Part shown: piece by piece, positions 16,134-24,557 of the stretch | Numbering within the stretch: the stretch's first letter is position 1 | How the letters are laid out: each line of letters starts with the position of its first letter | From: G963666535 sp963666535 | GTDB lineage: Bacteria > Bacillota > Clostridia > Oscillospirales > Oscillospiraceae | Direction of reading: 5' to 3' | DNA length: 64,000 nucleotides | Assembly: GCA_963666535.1 (NCBI GenBank) | Contig: OY762913.1 | Span: 310,001 to 374,000 of the forward strand | Made by a program: the position numbers and the translations under genes | The notes under the pieces: generated by a model | What the model was told of the DNA's origin: nothing | The model's input: the letters and a program-made list of their open reading frames with translations, nothing else | Database searches by the model: none

Positions 16134-17600
16134 ATGAGCCGTTTTATGCCAAAATCCATTTGTCTGGTTGCTGCTTGGTCCATGCTATTGATTTGTTCTG
16201 CTTGCGGGCAAACAGAGCAGGCCACTGCTCTCGATCCCAAAGACCCTGTTTGCATCAAAATTTGGAACTACTACAATGGAAATCAGACGCTGGCTTTTGA
16301 CGGAATGGTCGAGGAATTCAATGCTACCGTTGGCCGCGACCTTGGCATCGTTGTGGAAGCGTCCAGCCAGGGTAGCATCGACGGCGTGGTCACAGAGCTT
16401 ATAAGCGCTGTCACCGGAGAAGCCGGTGCTCAGTCTGCACCGGATCTTGTGGCCGTTTACATGGATACCGCCTACACGCTGGACCAAATGGACCTGGCGG
16501 CTGATCTGGACCAGTATTTCTCAGCGGAAGAACTGGCCGAGTACGTCCCTGCCTTCCTTCGGGCTGGCCGACTGTCAGACGACGGCCCCTTGATCAATTT
16601 CCCGATTTCCAAATCAACCGAGGTGTTCGTTTACAATGCCACCGACTGGGCCGCGTTTGAAGACGCTACCGGTGTTTCTCCCCAACAGACAGAAACCATG
16701 GAAGGGCTGGTGTCCGCCGCAGAGGCCTATTACACCTGGACAGATGATCTCACCCCAGACATTGCCGAGGACGGCAGGGCTCTGTTTGGGCGCGATTCCA
16801 TGGGCAACTATATGCTGCTGGGCGCGTACCAGCTGGGACATGAAATCTTTACTGTGCGGGACGGCAACGTGGTCGTCGATCTGGACTACCACACCATGCG
16901 TACGCTTTGGGACAACTACTACATCCCGTTTATCAATGGCTACTTCGGTGCTTACGGCAACTACCGCTCCGACGATGCCAAGATCGGCAGGATTCTCGCA
17001 ATGGTAGGCTCCTCCGCCGGCGTTGGCTATTTCCCCACCCAAGTGACCCGGACAGATGACAGCACCTATCCCATTGAGGCGGAGGTAACCGCTCCGCCCG
17101 TTTTTGCAAACGCCGTCAATCAGGGAGTGGTGCAGCAGGGTGCGGGATATTGCTTAATCAAGTCCACCGAGCAAAAGCAATACGCAGCCTCCATCTTCCT
17201 TAAGTGGATTACCCAGGCAGACCAAAATGCTAACTTTTCCTCGCTATCCAGTTATTTGCCTGTGAAAACGGCAGCACTGGAAGCCTCTTTCCTACAGACA
17301 GAACTGGCTTCGGCGGCCCAAAGCGCCAACGTAGCCAACAGTCTGCTGGTCAGCGCCAAGCTGGTTCAGAACACCCCGCTGTTCTCTCCGGCTCCATTTT
17401 CCGGCAGTGTGGCCGCGCGCAACGCAGTGGAGGATGCCATCGAGCTCGTTTCCATCGCCGATCGGGCCGAGGTGGAATCCCGCCTGGCTGCGGGCATGAG
17501 CCGGGACGCTGCCGTCGCCGAGTTCTCCACCCAAGCATATTTTGACACATGGTATGCCGGACTTCAGGCAGCAGTCACTGCCGCAATTGCCGGACAGTAA
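16134..17600 (+). CDS. Orphan extracellular solute-binding protein, probable lipoprotein
   Basis: The 488-residue protein has a hydrophobic leader ending LLICSACGQ, an imperfect lipobox, so it is probably anchored outside the membrane. The mature part begins CIKIWNYYNGNQTLAFDGMVEEFN and follows the family 1 (sugar-type) ABC binding-protein pattern, including the late segment with EQKQYAASIFLKWIT. The start at 16134 fits the GGGGGA site; an ATG two codons earlier is possible. No permease or ATPase gene is adjacent. Instead a membrane diguanylate cyclase follows 34 bp later, so the protein may deliver a ligand to that sensor rather than to a transporter. Ligand unknown. Confidence 0.85.
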   Translation: MSRFMPKSICLVAAWSMLLICSACGQTEQATALDPKDPVCIKIWNYYNGNQTLAFDGMVEEFNATVGRDLGIVVEASSQGSIDGVVTELISAVTGEAGAQSAPDLVAVYMDTAYTLDQMDLAADLDQYFSAEELAEYVPAFLRAGRLSDDGPLINFPISKSTEVFVYNATDWAAFEDATGVSPQQTETMEGLVSAAEAYYTWTDDLTPDIAEDGRALFGRDSMGNYMLLGAYQLGHEIFTVRDGNVVVDLDYHTMRTLWDNYYIPFINGYFGAYGNYRSDDAKIGRILAMVGSSAGVGYFPTQVTRTDDSTYPIEAEVTAPPVFANAVNQGVVQQGAGYCLIKSTEQKQYAASIFLKWITQADQNANFSSLSSYLPVKTAALEASFLQTELASAAQSANVANSLLVSAKLVQNTPLFSPAPFSGSVAARNAVEDAIELVSIADRAEVESRLAAGMSRDAAVAEFSTQAYFDTWYAGLQAAVTAAIAGQ

Positions 17601-17634
17601 GAAACAACGATGAGACAAGGTGAGGAATCATTAC

Positions 17635-19857
17635 ATGGCAGGGAAAAACCGAACAAACCTGAGCGCATCGATCCGAAACAGAGTTACCTTCCCGGTTTTG
17701 CTGGTCGTGATCCTTCAAACGCTTCTATCCATCGCTGTTTTAGCCGGCGGCGGCGTATTTGCAAAATTGGAGGAAAACGCCTGCTCTATTCTGGACGCAC
17801 AGGTAAGCAGCCGGAGAAACGAGTTGTTCAGCAGCATGACCGAATCCTGGGCGCAGATGGATCCCGCCGTGACCGGCATCCATGAATATTATGAGGACTA
17901 CTTGGCTGCACACCAACTTACGGACGCCCAGTTCGCCGCGGATCGCGACACGACCAAGGATTTCTTGACGGGTGTGGCTCCCGACCTAGTTCTGCTGTTG
18001 CGGCATAACGGAGTCAACGGCGCGTTTTTAATCATGGCGGGAAATGATGAATATTTCTCGCCTCAGGGCACAGAGCACCACACTAAGCTGGGCGTTTCCA
18101 TCCGGGATATGGATCAGGATGCCGGGTATAAGGACGACGAAGATATCCTTCTCGAGCGCGCGCCTATTGTGGTCGGCAACACCCTTGGCTATGCGCTGGA
18201 TTCCTGGTGGGAATCCACCTACACCTTCACCGCTGACCGTGACAATTCCTATTTCTACAAGCCCCTGGAAGCAGCACAAAGCATCCCTGGTGCCAACTAT
18301 CGGAATTTGGGCTACTGGTGTCCTCCCCACAGCGTCTCAGGCTCTGATCCCGAAGTGCTTTCCTATTCTGTTCCGCTGATGAGTAAAGACGGGACTGTTT
18401 ACGCAGTGCTGGGGTTAGAGATTCTCGCTACCTATGTCCGCTCGCGCCTTCCCAACAGCGATTTAGGGGAAAAAAGCGTCTATGTGCTGGCGCAAAGCAC
18501 AGCGGGCGGCTATCGCACCCTGCTCTACAGCGGCTATTATTACAATCAGCGCTATGACAGCAACAGCGTGATCGTCCCGGGCGACCTCTATTACAATGAT
18601 TGCTACACGTTGGCGGAAACGGAAAACCGTGTTCTGGCAAATATCCAGCCACTGGTGCTTTATGGCAATCATTCACCCTTCGAAGGTGACCAGTTTGTCT
18701 TAATTGGAATGCGGGACCGGGATGAAATGCTGGGATTTGTTCAAAACGTTCAAAATTTCTATCTGGCTGCAATGCTCCTTTCCCTGACGCTGGGTCTGTT
18801 GGGCTGCATTGTTGCGACTAAAGTCGTAACCGCCCCGATTTTGCAGGTCTCACGGCAAGTTCGATCCTGCCGCCGGGAGGATACCCTCCAATTAAAACCC
18901 ATCGGCATTTCCGAGATTGACCAACTTATTGATTCCATCACAGATCTCAATCAAAGCGTCATCTGCAACCAGGCCAAATTGTCCACGATCATCGGTCTGT
19001 TGAACTTCCAGGTGGGCGCATTCGAGGTCAACTGCAGCAGCGGAACGGTTTTCCTCAGCGATGGCTTTTTCCAAGTTCTCCGCGGCGTTTACTCAGCGCA
19101 GGAACAGGAACAGATGAGATCCAAGAAACTGTTTTTGAACCTGAGCACACGGATTACGGCGTGCTGTACCGAAACCATCCACAATGATAAATGCGTTACT
19201 CGCATTTGCAATATTACGCCGCTGGTGGGCGAAAACCGCTGGATTAGCGTGCGTCAGGTTGAGACGGATACTGCGATTGTAGGTGTACTGCTGGATGTGA
19301 CCACGGAGTACATGGAAAAAAGAAAAATTGAATACGAGCGGGATCACGACACGCTTACCGGCCTGCTCAATCGCCGCGCCTTTGAAAGCAAGGTCACAGA
19401 ACTGTTCCAGACTCCCCAAACGCTGGGCGTGGCAGCCATGGTGATGCTGGACATTGACAACCTGAAATTTATCAACGACACGTATGGGCATGGAACGGGT
19501 GATCGCTATATTGGTCATGCGGCTGACGTGCTGCGTGTGGCCGAGGTGGAAAAAAGCGTGTTAGCCCGCATCAGCGGGGACGAATTCACGCTGTTTCTCT
19601 ACGGTGGCAACAGCGAGGACGAGCTAGCTGCCTTAATTCAGCGAATCCAGCAAAAAATGGCGGACACCGTCATGGATTTGCACGGCGGTGCGTCCGCTCC
19701 CGTCAGTCTTTCCGGCGGCGTGTCTTGGTACCCTAGGGACTCCACTGATTTAAAAGAGCTGCGGCGCTACGCCGATTTTGCGATGTATCAGATCAAAAAG
19801 AATCAGAAGGGCCAGATCTGCTTCTTCGACGCAACAACCTATCCGCAGCAACCATGA
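17635..19857 (+). CDS. Membrane diguanylate cyclase with extracellular sensor domain
   Basis: The 740-residue protein has a first membrane segment near residues 13-36, a long extracellular part of about 330 residues (probably Cache-like), a second segment near 375-400 (AAMLLSLTLGLLGCIV), a HAMP/linker region, a PAS-like part, and a GGDEF domain from DHDTLTGLLNRRAFE (~570). The active site reads ISGDEF, an accepted variant of GGDEF, after MLDIDNLKFINDTYGHGTGD. No RxxD inhibitory site stands five residues before it. It makes cyclic di-GMP. I chose the ATG at 17635, behind AAGGTGAGGA; a GTG at 17620 is the alternative. It follows the binding protein closely and ends at a bidirectional terminator. 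Confidence 0.88.
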   Translation: MAGKNRTNLSASIRNRVTFPVLLVVILQTLLSIAVLAGGGVFAKLEENACSILDAQVSSRRNELFSSMTESWAQMDPAVTGIHEYYEDYLAAHQLTDAQFAADRDTTKDFLTGVAPDLVLLLRHNGVNGAFLIMAGNDEYFSPQGTEHHTKLGVSIRDMDQDAGYKDDEDILLERAPIVVGNTLGYALDSWWESTYTFTADRDNSYFYKPLEAAQSIPGANYRNLGYWCPPHSVSGSDPEVLSYSVPLMSKDGTVYAVLGLEILATYVRSRLPNSDLGEKSVYVLAQSTAGGYRTLLYSGYYYNQRYDSNSVIVPGDLYYNDCYTLAETENRVLANIQPLVLYGNHSPFEGDQFVLIGMRDRDEMLGFVQNVQNFYLAAMLLSLTLGLLGCIVATKVVTAPILQVSRQVRSCRREDTLQLKPIGISEIDQLIDSITDLNQSVICNQAKLSTIIGLLNFQVGAFEVNCSSGTVFLSDGFFQVLRGVYSAQEQEQMRSKKLFLNLSTRITACCTETIHNDKCVTRICNITPLVGENRWISVRQVETDTAIVGVLLDVTTEYMEKRKIEYERDHDTLTGLLNRRAFESKVTELFQTPQTLGVAAMVMLDIDNLKFINDTYGHGTGDRYIGHAADVLRVAEVEKSVLARISGDEFTLFLYGGNSEDELAALIQRIQQKMADTVMDLHGGASAPVSLSGGVSWYPRDSTDLKELRRYADFAMYQIKKNQKGQICFFDATTYPQQP

Positions 19858-19925
19858 CCGCCTCTTTAGAAATAGCCGTTCCCTGGCCTGGATCCCCTTC
19901 CCCCCGCCGAAATTCCTTGACGCAG

Positions 19926-19959
19926 AAAGGGCCGCCCCATTTGTATGGGGCGGCCCTTT
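19926..19959. terminator. Bidirectional terminator between converging genes
   Basis: A perfect 15-bp stem (AAAGGGCCGCCCCAT with its complement, TTGT loop) lies between the diguanylate cyclase (+) and the M23 peptidase gene (-), with A3 and T4 at its two ends. Confidence 0.9.
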
Positions 19960-19963
19960 TCTA

Positions 19964-21523
19964 TCATGGCAGGTACGACAGGGGGTTGACCGCCGTGCCG
20001 TTGAGGCGGATTTCAAAGTGGCAGTGGTTGCCGGTGGAATTGCCGGTGCTGCCCATGCGCGCGATGAGCTGCCCCTTGTAAACTGCCGTTCCCGCAGAGA
20101 CCAGCAGACTGGAGCAATGTCCGTAATAGGACTGCACGCCGCTGCCGTGGCTGATGATCACCACATAGCCATACCCACTCTTATATCCCGAGAAGGTAAC
20201 CGTGCCGCCGTCTGCGGCGTAGATGGAAGTACCATAGGACCCGGCAATATCAACACCCGAATGATAATCCCGGCATCCCCGCAAGGTGCGATATCCGAAA
20301 TAAGAGGATATGTGCCCCGCACAGGGCCAGGAGAAGCTGCCGGTGGGCATAGTCTTCGGCCTTTCCTTTGTCCCCACCGCTTTGACGGTGGTGGTGGGCT
20401 CCCGGGTCACGGTGGTATTGGTGATCGTGCGCTCCTGTTCAATGCCATTGATAAAGATCACATCGGCATCAATCACCTGTTCGCCCGCCACACCCTGCGT
20501 CGTGATCTTGCTGGTGCCGGTGTACATGGAGGAATCCTGTACCTCTTCCACGGGGCAGGCAATAGACTCGGTGTAGGAAATGCTCTCGGTGGTGCGCACG
20601 GAAAGATAGGGGATCGCCACCTTGATGGTCAGCATATCGCCGGGCATCAGACGGTCCAAACTGGCGTTGGGGTTAAGCGTCATCAGTTCCGTCAAAGACA
20701 TGTCGTTGGCATAGGCAATGCCGCTGTAGGTGTCGCCGCTGACCACGGTGTAGGTGGTTTCTCCGGCCGTATTTGCGGTAAGCGCGGCATGGATTTCATC
20801 CAAACCCTGCAACACATTGGACGGGGCGTAGCCGTAGGTAATTTCTACGCCCTCTACAAAGGCTGCCGTGCCGGTATTGTCCGTCATATATTGAGCCTTA
20901 ATGCTCTCCAGCAGCTGCTCCAGTGCGTCGTAATCATTGTAAGCGCCAATAAATTGCCCATCCACGGTAAGCAGATAGGTCTTCATCACTTCGCCAATCT
21001 GGTCAAACAGATAGTTTTCAAAAACCGCCTCGTCTGTAAAGGCCCCCTGCTTGATCAGCGCGCGCTCGTAGGTCACGTCGCTGTTGATGGTGTAATCATA
21101 GCCAAGGATGTCGGTCGCCTGATCCTCTACCGTAGAAACGACCTGTTGGAACGCCTCCTCCGTCTCCACAACGCCCAACCGCTGGCCGTCTACCGACACA
21201 GCATAGCTTAACGTATAGACAACGTTTACAATCCCCACCACCGCAACAACAAGGGAAACCGCGGCAAACAGCAGGGGACTTGGGCTCCAGTTCTTACGCG
21301 CGCAATAGGCGTGGCGGGAAATCCGATCCACTCTTCGGCTGCGGCGCGCCGCACGTTTGGAAAGTATGACCCGCTGCTCAAACGTGAAGTGATCGTGTAT
21401 GATACGTGCATACCAGCGGGACAGTTGGACGGATTCCCTTTGCAGCCCCTGGGATAAAGATTCTTGAGCGGAACACCACGCACAGTGCACCATGCCAATC
21501 AGTCTGTATAACAACTTGCTCAA
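19964..21523 (-). CDS. LysM-G5-M23 peptidoglycan endopeptidase
   Basis: The 519-residue protein has a cytoplasmic basic N-terminus, one membrane anchor near residues 85-107 (LLFAAVSLVVAVVGIVNVV), a LysM domain around 260-305 (YTVVSGDTYSGIAYANDMS), a G5 domain around 310-385, and a C-terminal M23 peptidase domain. The zinc ligands and catalytic His are visible in YHSGVDIAG and NHCHFEIRLNG. It should cut peptide cross-links outside the cell. The start is a TTG behind GGAGGA at 21523; an ATG 10 codons in is the alternative. Many clostridia carry this architecture as an envelope or sporulation hydrolase. Confidence 0.88.
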   Translation of the reverse strand: MSKLLYRLIGMVHCAWCSAQESLSQGLQRESVQLSRWYARIIHDHFTFEQRVILSKRAARRSRRVDRISRHAYCARKNWSPSPLLFAAVSLVVAVVGIVNVVYTLSYAVSVDGQRLGVVETEEAFQQVVSTVEDQATDILGYDYTINSDVTYERALIKQGAFTDEAVFENYLFDQIGEVMKTYLLTVDGQFIGAYNDYDALEQLLESIKAQYMTDNTGTAAFVEGVEITYGYAPSNVLQGLDEIHAALTANTAGETTYTVVSGDTYSGIAYANDMSLTELMTLNPNASLDRLMPGDMLTIKVAIPYLSVRTTESISYTESIACPVEEVQDSSMYTGTSKITTQGVAGEQVIDADVIFINGIEQERTITNTTVTREPTTTVKAVGTKERPKTMPTGSFSWPCAGHISSYFGYRTLRGCRDYHSGVDIAGSYGTSIYAADGGTVTFSGYKSGYGYVVIISHGSGVQSYYGHCSSLLVSAGTAVYKGQLIARMGSTGNSTGNHCHFEIRLNGTAVNPLSYLP

Positions 21524-21574
21524 CGCGCCAAGTCCTCCGTCCGGTAAAGGTAAACTGCCAAAAATGACAGAGTG

Positions 21575-21602
21575 ATAATAAAAGATTACAAAGCGGTAAC
21601 AA
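21575..21602 (-). promoter_or_regulatory. Probable SigA promoter of the M23 gene
   Basis: On the minus strand TTGTTA (21597-21602) and TATTAT (21575-21580) are 16 bp apart, about 50 bp upstream of the TTG start. Confidence 0.5.
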
Positions 21603-21760
21603 ATTTAATATACACGCTTTTCCCTGCTGCGTCAAGACCAAATATCGGAATCTTTCTCGCTTTTTCACCCTTGCTGAACCTGTAACCCCTTATCAAGTCA
21701 GTTTACGCACCAGCTGGTACCATTCTTACCGCTTCAACAGCTATGTTATGTCCACTGAAC

Positions 21761-21894
21761 AAATGCGATTTTCGTATCGCATTTGCCAAAAGGACAGTTT
21801 CTGTCCTTTTGGGCAGCAAAACAGTTCCGTTTTGCTGCTTCGGATACATGGATGACTGTCTGTTTGAATTTGCAGACACACGCTGCAAATTCAA
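21761..21894. repeat. Tandem run of four perfect hairpins
   Basis: Four different, perfectly paired stems follow one another. They are 21761-21784 (9 bp), 21786-21812 (12 bp, 3-nt loop), 21813-21838 (10 bp) and 21864-21894 (12 bp, 7-nt loop). Their sequences are unrelated, so this is neither a CRISPR array nor a simple repeat. They lie in a 446-bp gap between the divergent M23 promoter and the end of the yihY gene. No credible ORF covers them. Confidence 0.8.
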
Positions 21895-21935
21895 TGTGCA
21901 AGGGTTTTTACTGAACGCAGCAAAGACCCCACAAG

Positions 21936-21963
21936 CCTTTTCTGACAGAATGGCTTGCGGGGC
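21936..21963 (-). terminator. Terminator of the yihY gene
   Basis: CCCCACAAGCC...GGCTTGCGGGG forms an 11-position stem with one mismatch directly behind the stop. On the minus strand it is followed by TCTTT. Confidence 0.6.
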
Positions 21964-21969
21964 CTAGTG

Positions 21970-22878
21970 TTATGGGGTGTCCTTCTCATCCTCCAGCCAA
22001 GCTTCCTGTTCCAGCCGCTGTAGATAACGCTTTCGCTTGCGCCGATACCAGGCGCAGTTAATGACATTGCCTAAAATGAGGATGTTTCCGCACAGATATA
22101 ACCAGACTAACAGGATAATCACCGAGGCCAGTGAGCCATAGATAAGCGCATAGCGAGAGGAACGGCCGATCATAAATGAGAAAACAGCCGAGGCCCCCAC
22201 GATGGCCAAAGCGGCAAACACCCCCCCGGTGAGGAGCGGGGCGCGCGGTTTATCCCGGGGGGCGCCCACGCGGTACAGCAGCAGTACCAGCAGCAGTACA
22301 AAGCAGAATAGAAACAGATATCGAATCCACCGCCAAAGGGCCGTAAAGGCTGGAAGGTGGAGCAGCGCGGCCGCCTCTGCGGGAAAGTGCAGCTCCATCA
22401 GCTTTAAAAACCAGTCGCCGGTCAGGATTACGACCAGAGACAGGTAAACGGTAATCAGAAACAGAAGGGACAGGCCAACGCTTACCAGCAGCCGCCGAAT
22501 CCCGCTGCGGGGCCGGTGTCCGTGCAGGTTATCCATCACGTTCAGAAGCGTGCGTATGGCGGCCGAGGCCGAGATAAGGATGGTGCCGATCCCTGCCGCC
22601 AGCAGCGTGGAGGACCGGTTGGCGGAAATATAGGATAGATAATCCGTCAAAAGGGTCAGGCTTTCGCCCGGAATAATGCGATCCAGATACTGGAACAGAT
22701 CGGTGGTGTCCATCTGGAAAAACCCAATGAAAAAGTTGATGCAAATGAGGAACGGGCACATGGAGAGGATAAAAAAATAGGCCAGCGCCGCCGCGGAACG
22801 GGCAACGCCAAACTCAAAGTACATACCGACGATTTCGCGGAGGAACGAAACCGGAGAGGAGTTCCAAATGCGACGCAA
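21970..22878 (-). CDS. YihY/BrkB family inner-membrane protein
   Basis: The 302-residue protein has about six membrane segments and the family's marks: SFLREIVGMYFEFGVARSAAALAYF at the start, SASAAIRTLLNVMDNLHG, and near the end YGSLASVIILLVWLYLCGNILILG. The family is widespread; its function is unclear and the old RNase BN label is not trusted. I chose the TTG at 22878, seven bases after AAAGGAGG; the frame runs open to 22977 but lacks a site there. It has its own terminator. Confidence 0.85.
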   Translation of the reverse strand: MRRIWNSSPVSFLREIVGMYFEFGVARSAAALAYFFILSMCPFLICINFFIGFFQMDTTDLFQYLDRIIPGESLTLLTDYLSYISANRSSTLLAAGIGTILISASAAIRTLLNVMDNLHGHRPRSGIRRLLVSVGLSLLFLITVYLSLVVILTGDWFLKLMELHFPAEAAALLHLPAFTALWRWIRYLFLFCFVLLLVLLLYRVGAPRDKPRAPLLTGGVFAALAIVGASAVFSFMIGRSSRYALIYGSLASVIILLVWLYLCGNILILGNVINCAWYRRKRKRYLQRLEQEAWLEDEKDTP

Positions 22879-22978
22879 GACGCTGCCTCCTTTCTCAACA
22901 TGCCCTTTTTTCCTGTACAGTGCCACCATTGTAGCATATCGTGGGGCAAAAAACAACGAATTGTGACGCCTTGGCAAA

Positions 22979-23007
22979 AAACCGCCTGCCTACCGGCAGA
23001 CGGTTTT
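22979..23007 (-). terminator. Terminator of rpsT
   Basis: AAACCG-CTGCC pairs with GGCAG-CGGTTT around TACC, with one mismatch. On the minus strand it lies behind rpsT and is followed by TTTTTTGCC. Confidence 0.75.
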
Positions 23008-23025
23008 ATAAGCGTTGCATTTTGT

Positions 23026-23292
23026 TCAGCCTGCGACCTTGTTGAGTTTCAAAGTCATAGAGCTCTTTTTATGAGCCGCAGCATTTTTATGAACCAAACC
23101 TCTGCCCGCGGCCTGATCGACGGCCTTGACGGCCACCTTGTATGCGGCATCGGCCTCGCTGCGGTTGCCTTCAGCCACGGCGGCATCGAACTTCTTGATG
23201 TCAGTCTTCAGCGCGGACTTCGCAACCTTGTTCTGCATGGCTTTGGTTTTGTTTACCAGCACACGCTTCTTGGCAGACTTGATATTCGGCAA
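23026..23292 (-). CDS. rpsT: 30S ribosomal protein S20
   Basis: The 88-residue protein reads (M)PNIKSAKKRVLVNKTKA, the standard S20 N-terminus, and continues Lys/Ala-rich to the end; it binds 16S rRNA. The start codon is TTG at 23292, behind GGAGGAGGTG. A GTG three codons upstream would add FGL, which S20 proteins lack. The E. coli rpsT also starts with UUG, where it matters for autoregulation. It is transcribed away from gpr, which is a common neighbour in clostridia. Confidence 0.95.
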   Translation of the reverse strand: MPNIKSAKKRVLVNKTKAMQNKVAKSALKTDIKKFDAAVAEGNRSEADAAYKVAVKAVDQAAGRGLVHKNAAAHKKSSMTLKLNKVAG

Positions 23293-23474
23293 ACCAAACA
23301 CCTCCTCCGATTATAATTACACATTAATTCACTGTGCAGATATGTATTTTACCATTATAATTTAAAAAAAGCAACTGTTTTTTTCACTTTTTCGGATAGC
23401 TTTGCGAGAATTGAAAAAAATAGGGAAGTATCTGATCAAAAAGCACAATATATTGCGATGAAATGGAGTGCAAC

Positions 23475-24371
23475 ATGGAAAACAAACGCACCGACTTGGC
23501 CCTGGAATCCGCCCAAATATGGCGGGAGGCCGAAAAAAAAGAGTCCCTGCCCGGCGTGGAGCAAATAGAATCCCAGCGAGAAGGGATCTCCGTGACCACG
23601 GTAAAAATCACCTCTGCGGAGGGAGCACAAGCCCTGGGCAAGCCTATGGGCACCTATATCACCCTCCATCTGGCGGATCTTCTGCAGTGGGAAAAGGATG
23701 CTCTGCTTCGTGCCGCCAAGGCAATTGCGGCCGAGCTGTCCCCCCTGCTGCCGGAAAGCGGACCGGTTTTGGTGGCGGGACTCGGAAATCGTTCGATCAC
23801 ACCGGACGCTGTGGGACCACTGGTGCATGATCACACGGTGGTTACCCGCCATTTGGTGGAGCGTGAACCGGAACAATTCGGCGCTTTCCGTGCGGTGGCG
23901 GCGCTTTCCGCCGGTGTGCTTGGCACCACGGGAATGGAAAGCGGAGAATTGCTGCAAAGCGTGGTGGAAAAAATTCATCCTGTCTGTGTCGTAGCTGTGG
24001 ACGCCCTGGCCGCCCGCGACCTAGATCGTGTCTGCGCCACAATTCAGATCGCCGATACAGGCATTGTGCCCGGCTCCGGCGTGGGCAATAGCCGGGCGGC
24101 GCTCAACAAGGAGACGATGGGTGTACCGGTGATTGCCATCGGTGTTCCCACTGTGGTGGATGCGGCCACGCTGGCGGCTGATCTGCTCGAAAAGGCCGGG
24201 CTGGGACACATGGCACCGGAGGCGCTCTCCGAAGCGGGACGGAGCTTGATGGTCACGCCCCGGGATATCGACAGCCGTGTGGCAGAACTGTCCAAGCTTG
24301 TGGGATACGGCATTAATCTTGCCCTGCAGCCCGGTCTTTCCCTGGAGGACATGGAGCTTTTCCTAAGCTAA
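23475..24371 (+). CDS. gpr: Germination protease GPR
   Basis: The 298-residue protein starts MENKRTDLALES, with TDLA resembling the propeptide processing region. It carries the family core VAGLGNRSITPDAVGP, FRAVAALSAGVLGTTGMESGE and DALAARDLDRVCATIQIADTGI...GSGVGN. GPR degrades small acid-soluble spore proteins when spores germinate; it is made in the forespore and activates itself. The ATG at 23475 follows GGAG; another ATG four codons earlier is less well placed. I could not identify a convincing SigG promoter by eye. The gene marks the organism as a spore former. Confidence 0.95.
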   Translation: MENKRTDLALESAQIWREAEKKESLPGVEQIESQREGISVTTVKITSAEGAQALGKPMGTYITLHLADLLQWEKDALLRAAKAIAAELSPLLPESGPVLVAGLGNRSITPDAVGPLVHDHTVVTRHLVEREPEQFGAFRAVAALSAGVLGTTGMESGELLQSVVEKIHPVCVVAVDALAARDLDRVCATIQIADTGIVPGSGVGNSRAALNKETMGVPVIAIGVPTVVDAATLAADLLEKAGLGHMAPEALSEAGRSLMVTPRDIDSRVAELSKLVGYGINLALQPGLSLEDMELFLS

Positions 24372-24464
24372 GCGGAGGAACTGGCAGGAGCGGTCTCTGG
24401 TGATTCTGCACGGCTTTCCCCACGGCGAACTCCTTGATTTCGGCGGGAAATCGCCCTTTCCTGA

Positions 24465-24492
24465 TTGACTTTCCCGCATATTTCTATATAAT
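24465..24492 (+). promoter_or_regulatory. SigA promoter of glyS
   Basis: TTGACT (24465-24470) and TATAAT (24487-24492) are 16 bp apart, giving a leader of about 60 nt. The leader is too short for a T-box. Confidence 0.8.
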
Positions 24493-24557
24493 TGTACTGT
24501 TATTCCGAAATACGCCGCTATACGCCATATAGCGCAGACGAAAGGAAATCAGTCATT

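Noticed and set aside
11367..21211. Long plus-strand frames over the CoA-disulfide reductase gene (11367-12626) and the M23 gene (from 19778)
   Set aside because: Both are antisense shadows. The minus-strand genes have complete domains, catalytic motifs and ribosome binding sites.
21761..21894. CRISPR-like array
   Set aside because: The four palindromes have different sequences and no regular spacers, so there is no repeat-spacer structure and no cas gene.
24372..24557. T-box or glycine riboswitch ahead of glyS
   Set aside because: The leader from the promoter to the start codon is only about 65 nt and has no T-box (UGGN) or glycine aptamer features.
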